From: Gastracanthus pulcherrimus
Taxonomy: Eukaryota > Arthropoda > Insecta > Hymenoptera > Pteromalidae
NCBI GenBank assembly: GCA_949152435.1
Contig: OX424576.1
Span: 138,697,456-138,761,455, forward strand
Direction of reading: 5' to 3'
DNA length: 64,000 nt
Position numbers and translations under genes: made by a program. This document shows positions 60,410 through 64,000 of this stretch, piece by piece. The notes under the pieces are model-generated. The model was given only the letters and a program-made list of their open reading frames with translations, was not told where the DNA came from and made no database searches. The first letter of the stretch is position 1, and every line of letters begins with the position of its first letter.

Positions 60410-62400
60410 CAGTATTATTATGTATTTTATTAGCCAACTACATTCATGAAGACTAATTTTAAATGACTTTTGTATCTTATGTTGATTGAATTGATATGAT
60501 CACGGAAATGATACTTAGATAGTAAATTTTACACTAATAATATAAAGCTCATTTTATAAAAAACGTAACAATTTTGAAAATTACCCATATATTAATATAA
60601 TAATCTAGCTATAAAATTTATCATTCGTTAAAACTGCAAGTTGAATCACTGCTAGATGTATAAAACGTACTAATCTGTACATTTTTAAGCAATTTAACTA
60701 AAATTTTCATTAGTTATCGTGTATTTCAATTTCAAACACATATTTCCAATATGTTTCTGTAAAAACTATTTTGTTCAAACTAATAAGTCATGTTCGGCAT
60801 GGAAGCAAACATACTAGTCAAAGCTTTGTAAAAGACAAGAGTAATTTAAGAGGATTATTGAGTAGATTATAGATTATAGATATAGATTATAGGATATAGT
60901 AGATAGTAGATTATTGAGTATACTAATATCAACTACGAGTATCCGAATATGTACTTGCCAGTTACTAATTAATCGCTATTTACTTATGCTAGTTAGTTAA
61001 TACCACTTTGGCGATATATTGTTTCTTATTGTAATTGTATCAGTCTGTAAATTATTTATTTGTTCGACAATTTAATCATTAAATATACAAAGTTTTTACT
61101 AGTAAAAGCGTTAAAGATAATACTTAAAGTTATTAAAAAAATATTTAGATGTAGAGATATACATTCACTTCCGCTTAAATACACACATACAAATCTACGC
61201 ACGTACTTCCAAATACAGGTGCAAGTGGTCATATTCCACGCATATACATACAACTATACATATGCAATAATCTCCCAAACACACAGTAGGAAACATGTAA
61301 ACAAGATAATGATACAAACACATACGTGTGTAATTTCACACATATATTAAATGAGATATATACATGCACAGTCACATTTATTCAAAATATAATTTACAAT
61401 CAGTTGGGTAAATATTTTATGTACTTAGAAAAAACATTTAATTTAAGAATATCGTTATGACTGGCTTTAATAAAACGTATGTTACGACAAATGTTTTGAA
61501 TTTTTATTGATACAGTTTTTATTTAAAATGATTATCTCAGGTTTTATTACTTCATATTATAATGTATATTCGATAACGAATTATTTTGATTGAATCGATT
61601 TGATTCTTTTAAATCCTCCAATGAGGTAAACGAATATATCCCTTCATCCCTATTAAGTTGTAGTATTTAAAAAAATTTAAACACATTTAATTAGAAAAAT
61701 TTATCATCGAGTGTATGTACGTGTCTTCAGTTTAGAAGAGAAATATAATATAATATGGTAAGTATTAACCAAAAAATGATGTCCTATATAGTATTTGAAT
61801 CGTTAATTAATGGGGTAAGCCTGTGTTATAACTCGAAGACCAATATAAAATTGTAAAGATCAACTAAATATTCCCTTCTTGACCTATACCGTTAACATTT
61901 TGTATGCCTAAAATACTCTAATTGAAGGTGTCAGCAGATTTTTAGGGATTTCTTATCTCATTTTGTTAATTCATGATGATTAAAAATGTTCGAATGAAAA
62001 TTTAAATATTAATGTTCATACGGTACAGGATTGTAGAAGCAATTTCAATGGACTGTTAATACATTCTAAGATAAATATGAGTCATGCATCATTTTTTACC
62101 TATTTTTTCGGTAAATTTGAATTTTCTATCAAAATATAACGAAAAAATGTTCTTAAAATTTCTCTTAGGATCCTTAGGTAACTTTGATTGGCCATAATGA
62201 AAACCTCTATATTTCTTGGGCTACCGTAAGGTTTTGAGAGCCAACATGATTGTTTTGGCATTTTCAAGGTTTTATTAAGTTCAAAATAGATGTAGTTATG
62301 ATATGAATGTGGAAATTTATATATAAAAATTATTGACCAAAGTTATTCTCTTTTCAAACCATATTTCATAATAAAATATTTAAAAAATCGAAAAGTTTTG
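60410..62400. other. AT-rich intergenic DNA with a degenerate CA-rich tract
   Basis: No gene supported. About 61180-61370 is a degenerate ACACACATACA tract, similar in kind to the TG tract at 1255-1620 on the other strand. The remainder is featureless. Confidence 0.4.
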
Positions 62401-62402
62401 GC

Positions 62403-62630
62403 TTATGCCTTGTCTTTACTGGCAGTTTAATATCGTCTCGCTTTAACTTTCAATATTGAAAAACATTTATGTTTAGAAAAGTAAATCTTTTTTAGTACGA
62501 AAAAATAGAAATAACAATTCTCTACACAATGTATTTCTTAAAAATTTTCTAACAATTATCACTGTAATGTTATTTAATATTAAAAGTTAAAGCGAACCTC
62601 TGTTAAAGTGCCAGTGAAGACGAGGCATTA
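62403..62630. mobile_element. MITE with TGCCTTGTCTTTACTGGCA termini
   Basis: The left arm (62406-62448) and right arm (62586-62627) are inverted repeats. Left TGCCTYGTCTTYACTGGCA matches right, and both inner ends read GCTTTAAC/GTTAAAGC. TTA flanks both sides (62403-62405, 62628-62630), consistent with a 3-bp target duplication. 222 bp between the flanks, no ORF. Confidence 0.82.
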
Positions 62631-62743
62631 AATGAACGAGCACGCCGATGTGTGAAGTCAGGTGATCATGTGCCTGCTTGGCCTCGCTCTATGTCGCTCG
62701 CGGTCCATCGTGGGAGCGACAGCTCCAGCTCTCTTCTCCCTCG

Positions 62744-62764
62744 CTCTTTCTCTCTCTCTCTCTG
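62744..62764. repeat. Short (CT)n tract at the 5' side of the final ORF
   Basis: A CT run of about 20 bp immediately before the endonuclease-coding sequence, echoing the long AG/CT array beside the retrotransposon at 58782. Confidence 0.9.
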
Positions 62765-62776
62765 AGGGCAGGTTTT

Positions 62777-64000
62777 GTCAATGTTACCTCACTGAAGGGG
62801 CACATTGGCATGATTAAACAACACCTTTCAGCTCGTCCTACCTACCATCTCTTTGGGGTTGCTGAGTCGCACCTTGACCCTGATGTTGGGAGTGATCTCA
62901 TTCAGATCGATGACTACTCACTACTTAGACTTGATCGCAACAAACTAGGAGGCGGGCTAGTCCTGTACATTCATAACACTTTCAAGGCAAATTTACTAAG
63001 CAGTTCTCCAACAACACAGGAGGGCAGACCATTTATACCTGAATATTTAATGTGCAGTGTTCAGCAGGGCAGCCTTCCCCCCGTCTTTGTTGCTTTAATA
63101 TACAGACCACCACACGTACCGTTTTTACAGGGCTCGGACTTAATAGACAAACTGACGATACATACTCAAGACTTTAGTCACAAAATTATTATGGGAGATC
63201 TGAATGCGAACCTACTCGGAACGTCAGCCGATGCGAAATTTGTTAGACGGTTGGCTGATGATCTTAACCTTCAAATAATTGATCATGGTGCGACACATCA
63301 TCTCACGGATTCTCACACGTGGATTGATGTGATCTTGACAGATAATAATGACGTTGTACTGAGCAGGGACAATCGGCCGGCGCCTTTTCCCAGTCATCAT
63401 AACATCATAGAGGTCGAGATTGGGGTCGAAACTGCTGCATCCCCTGTGGTTGAATCATTCAGCTACAGGGATTTTAAGTCGATCCAGCAAGACGACCTCC
63501 TGTCTCGCCTAGCTGACTGTGATTGGTCGCGGATCGATGGTCCCGCGGCGAGTGTTGACAGTCAATTAGAGTGCCTCAGTGACAACCTCATGGCTGTGAT
63601 AGATAAAATTGCACCGTTAAAAGAATTCATACCGAAAAAGAAAACAAATCCACCATGGGTTGATGCTGAACTAATACATCTTTACAAAAAACGTGACTCC
63701 GTACGAAGACGCTATTCGAGGACCAATGACGACAGACTGTGGCGGGAGTATCAGGGCCTTGCAGCTGGGGCTGAATTACGAACGAAGGAAACAAGGGAAA
63801 GATTTTTACAAAATAAAATTTCTGAAGCGATTAATAATAAGAAAGATATCTGGAAAGAGCTCAAGGCTCTGGGCCTTCTGCCAAAGACAAGAGAGGAGCT
63901 TCATGGTTTCTCACCGGAAGAGCTCAATGCCCACTTTGCAGGGGTGTCGATCTCCCAAAATGAGGGTGATGAAGAACTTGACAGCGTCCTGACCACTGCC
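62777..64000 (+). CDS. Non-LTR retrotransposon ORF2: endonuclease and linker (partial)
   Basis: A single frame is open from 62666 to the end of the window (over 400 codons). Endonuclease similarity starts at about 62777 with FVNVTSLKGHIGMIKQHL, which corresponds to the usual N-terminus of the domain. Motifs of the APE-type endonuclease follow: FGVAESHL (catalytic Glu), LGGGLVLYIHNTF, ALIYRPPH, KIIMGDLNANLLG (the GDxN box), WIDVILTD and PFPSHHNIIEVEI (the SDH box, here SHH). A linker with PPWVDAELIHLYKKRDSVRR and FSPEELNAHFAGVSIS then leads towards the RT domain, which is outside the window. Family style is CR1/Jockey-type, like the 56704-58782 relic. No ATG is seen at the domain start, and the frame enters from a CT tract, so the copy may be 5'-truncated. 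It nevertheless has no frameshift or stop over 1.2 kb. Confidence 0.9.

Overview
The window is eukaryotic nuclear DNA from an insect. It is strongly AT-rich, with long stretches lacking any gene, a spliced clip-domain serine protease homolog, a eukaryotic tRNA-Lys, degenerate non-LTR retrotransposons, many short inverted-repeat elements and long microsatellites. A hymenopteran is a reasonable guess from the general composition, but nothing in the sequence proves the order. There are no operons, CRISPR arrays or prokaryotic genes. Most open frames are chance frames, antisense shadows or repeat-encoded frames.

Layout: 1-3767 is gene-poor, with GC-richer islands at both ends. A 5.3 kb interval (3768-9046) is bounded by inverted termini CCCTGGTAGA with TA at both sides. 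It holds a small basic ORF, a degenerate LOA/R1-like non-LTR retrotransposon (about 4660-8020) and a 9-bp minisatellite (8030-8720). Two TTAA-flanked elements lie side by side at 11505-12794. At 15265-16196 an RTE-like retrotransposon fragment is split by a short retrotransposon 3' copy with a 7-bp target duplication. Inverted-repeat elements follow at 18793 (containing a 20-bp tandem array) and 20972.

The only host protein-coding gene I can support is on the minus strand at 23026-27017. It encodes a secreted clip-domain serine protease homolog in at least five coding exons, and all three catalytic residues are replaced. The only RNA gene found is tRNA-Lys(UUU) at 44134-44206, minus strand.

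From 28 kb to 64 kb the sequence is a mosaic of AT-rich DNA, CpG/GC-richer islands that may be regulatory, and mobile-element remnants. These include TTAA-flanked elements (30029, 52511), an element inside a TA microsatellite (38900), a Mutator-like transposase relic (about 40284-40745), a 700-bp foldback element (59711) and a CR1/Jockey-type retrotransposon relic (56721-58782, minus), whose reverse transcriptase runs into a 235-bp AG/CT microsatellite. The final 1.2 kb is a long uninterrupted endonuclease ORF of a similar retrotransposon that continues past the window.

The most unusual pattern is a set of inverted-repeat elements (18793, 30706, 45219, 47738, 50372, 54959, and perhaps 3768 and 20972) whose interior is built largely from degenerate, both-strand iterations of words in their own termini. 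Two of them share related termini (CCCTGGTAGAAATG and CCCRGGTAAAAATG). This may be a group of non-autonomous elements that turn their ends into satellite-like interiors.
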